Shown here one piece after another: positions 5,449 to 6,449 of a DNA stretch of 6,449 nt (its first letter is position 1; each line of letters opens with the position of its first letter). The notes beneath the pieces were generated by a model. That model did no database searches, was not told the DNA's origin, and saw only the letters and a program-made list of their open reading frames with translations. The position numbers were made by a program, and so were the translations under genes. Origin of the DNA: JBGAWK01 sp044227665 (GTDB taxonomy: Bacteria > Bacteroidota > Bacteroidia > Chitinophagales > JADIYW01). The DNA lies in contig JBGAWK010000086.1 in the NCBI GenBank assembly GCA_044227665.1, positions 1 to 6,449 of the forward strand, in the 5' to 3' direction.

Positions 5449-6449
5449 ATGTATCGTTCCAAACTATTCTTTTTGTTGGCATGTATGATTTTTGCAGGCT
5501 GTAAAAAAGTGTCTGATATCGGTGGCGATATTCTCCCTGCTAATGATGAACTAAAAGTAGCTTATAGCGATTCAATAGGTTTAGTATGTACTACGCTAAA
5601 GGAATCCCCACAGCGTACAGATAATATTATCTTCGGCTATTTTGGCAATATCACAGATCCTGTATTCGGCTATAGAAAAGCTATTTTTACTACCCAGATG
5701 ATTAAGCCTACGCTTAATTCTTTACAAATTGACGGGCCTTTTACCCTAGAAGGTGTCTATCTCAATGTTTATTATGCTTCTATTATAGGGGATTCTACTT
5801 TGCCACAAGATTTCGTAGTAACGCAATCAAGTGGATTGATAGATCGTACTATTAATAGGTACTCCGATTATCTATTTCCTACTTCATCAGTAGAAATAGG
5901 AAAAATCACAAGCTATGTGGCAAGACCTACAGATTCCATATATGCAATTCCCGGATATTCTACTTCCAAGACTACAAAACTCATGCAGATACCATTGGAG
6001 TCTTTTTTTGGATATGGACTGATGAATAATTTTATAAAGACCACATCTATAAGTGATACAGTCTTTGCGAACTATCTTTCTTCGATAAGTATCGCCCCTA
6101 AAGGCATCTCTGGCAATAGTTGGTTTGAGCCTAATTATTCGGACTCTCGCAATGGAATATATTTAGTATATAAAGACAGATTAGGTGTAAAGCAATCTGC
6201 TTTCTTTCCTTTTGGTGCGTATGTTCATAATTATTTCAATCATGACTTCTCCTCAGGAGCTGTAAATCAGGCTATAAATAATACTGAATATAGCGATACA
6301 ATAGGGTATGTCTCTGCTAATGCTTCCATAAAAACAAAAGTAGAAATACCGCAAGGCTTTCTTACACAATTCAATGGTAAGATAATAAATAAAGCTATTT
6401 TGGAGCTTACCCAAATCCCAAGTGCTACGCTCCTTCAAAAACCTGCAAC
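5449..6449 (+). CDS. DUF4270 family lipoprotein, incomplete at the window end
   Basis: An open frame runs from the ATG at 5449 to the end of the window, 333 complete codons with no stop. The N-terminus is a lipoprotein signal: MYRSKLFFLLACMIFAGC, a basic start, a hydrophobic core, and a lipobox-like FAGC with the lipidated Cys at residue 18. Then come KKVSDIGGDILPANDEL (19-35) and the DUF4270 hallmark NITDPVFGYRKAIFTTQ, i.e. the (S/I)xDPxFG motif, about 75 residues in. The rest is rich in Ser, Thr, Tyr and Asn with alternating strand-like stretches, as expected for a secreted, outer-membrane-anchored protein. Members are usually about 430-480 residues, so perhaps 100-150 residues lie beyond the window. 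The start is three bases after the preceding stop, so the two genes are probably co-transcribed. The function of DUF4270 is unknown. The next gene is often glmS in Bacteroidetes, but that cannot be seen here. Confidence 0.88.
   Translation, partial: MYRSKLFFLLACMIFAGCKKVSDIGGDILPANDELKVAYSDSIGLVCTTLKESPQRTDNIIFGYFGNITDPVFGYRKAIFTTQMIKPTLNSLQIDGPFTLEGVYLNVYYASIIGDSTLPQDFVVTQSSGLIDRTINRYSDYLFPTSSVEIGKITSYVARPTDSIYAIPGYSTSKTTKLMQIPLESFFGYGLMNNFIKTTSISDTVFANYLSSISIAPKGISGNSWFEPNYSDSRNGIYLVYKDRLGVKQSAFFPFGAYVHNYFNHDFSSGAVNQAINNTEYSDTIGYVSANASIKTKVEIPQGFLTQFNGKIINKAILELTQIPSATLLQKPA

Noticed and set aside
6253..6438. Minus-strand open frame near the right edge
   Set aside because: It is antisense to the DUF4270 reading frame, which continues without a stop through the same bases.

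Overview
The window looks like ordinary chromosomal DNA from a low-GC member of the Bacteroidetes, probably near the Chitinophagales or Sphingobacteriales. The evidence is a glycogen/starch-synthase-like gene followed directly by a DUF4270 lipoprotein gene, a TAnnTTTG-type -7 promoter element, and no obvious Shine-Dalgarno sequences ahead of the start codons. The assignment rests on gene order and recalled protein similarity, not on a search.

Layout: positions 58-100 hold a perfect GC-rich hairpin that acts as a terminator. From about 4443 down to 133 a minus-strand run reads ribD, a DMT/EamA transporter, a YigZ/IMPACT protein, thiG and thiH. ribD overlaps the transporter gene, the transporter gene overlaps yigZ, and thiG and thiH share one base. 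A 95-bp gap separates yigZ from thiG. A divergent intergenic region (about 4444-4635) carries a good Bacteroidetes-type promoter for the plus-strand pair: a GT5-like single-domain protein (4636-5445), then a DUF4270 lipoprotein (from 5449) that runs off the window.

The minus-strand genes cover parts of two cofactor pathways. RibD performs the early deaminase and reductase steps of riboflavin synthesis. ThiG and ThiH make the thiazole half of thiamine. The transporter and YigZ have no assigned substrate here. The plus-strand pair belongs to the cell-envelope/carbohydrate sphere but has no established mechanism.

The most unusual feature is damage at two places in the minus-strand run. thiG lacks about 70 nt from its middle, which removes about 23 residues of its barrel and shifts the frame to an immediate stop. 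The transporter/yigZ junction appears to have lost both the last transmembrane helix of the transporter and the first ~20 residues of YigZ, leaving yigZ with only a TTG start. Either the locus is decaying or the assembled sequence has two deletion errors. I see no mobile element, CRISPR array, tRNA, rRNA, riboswitch or new defence-like system, and no convincing undescribed system.
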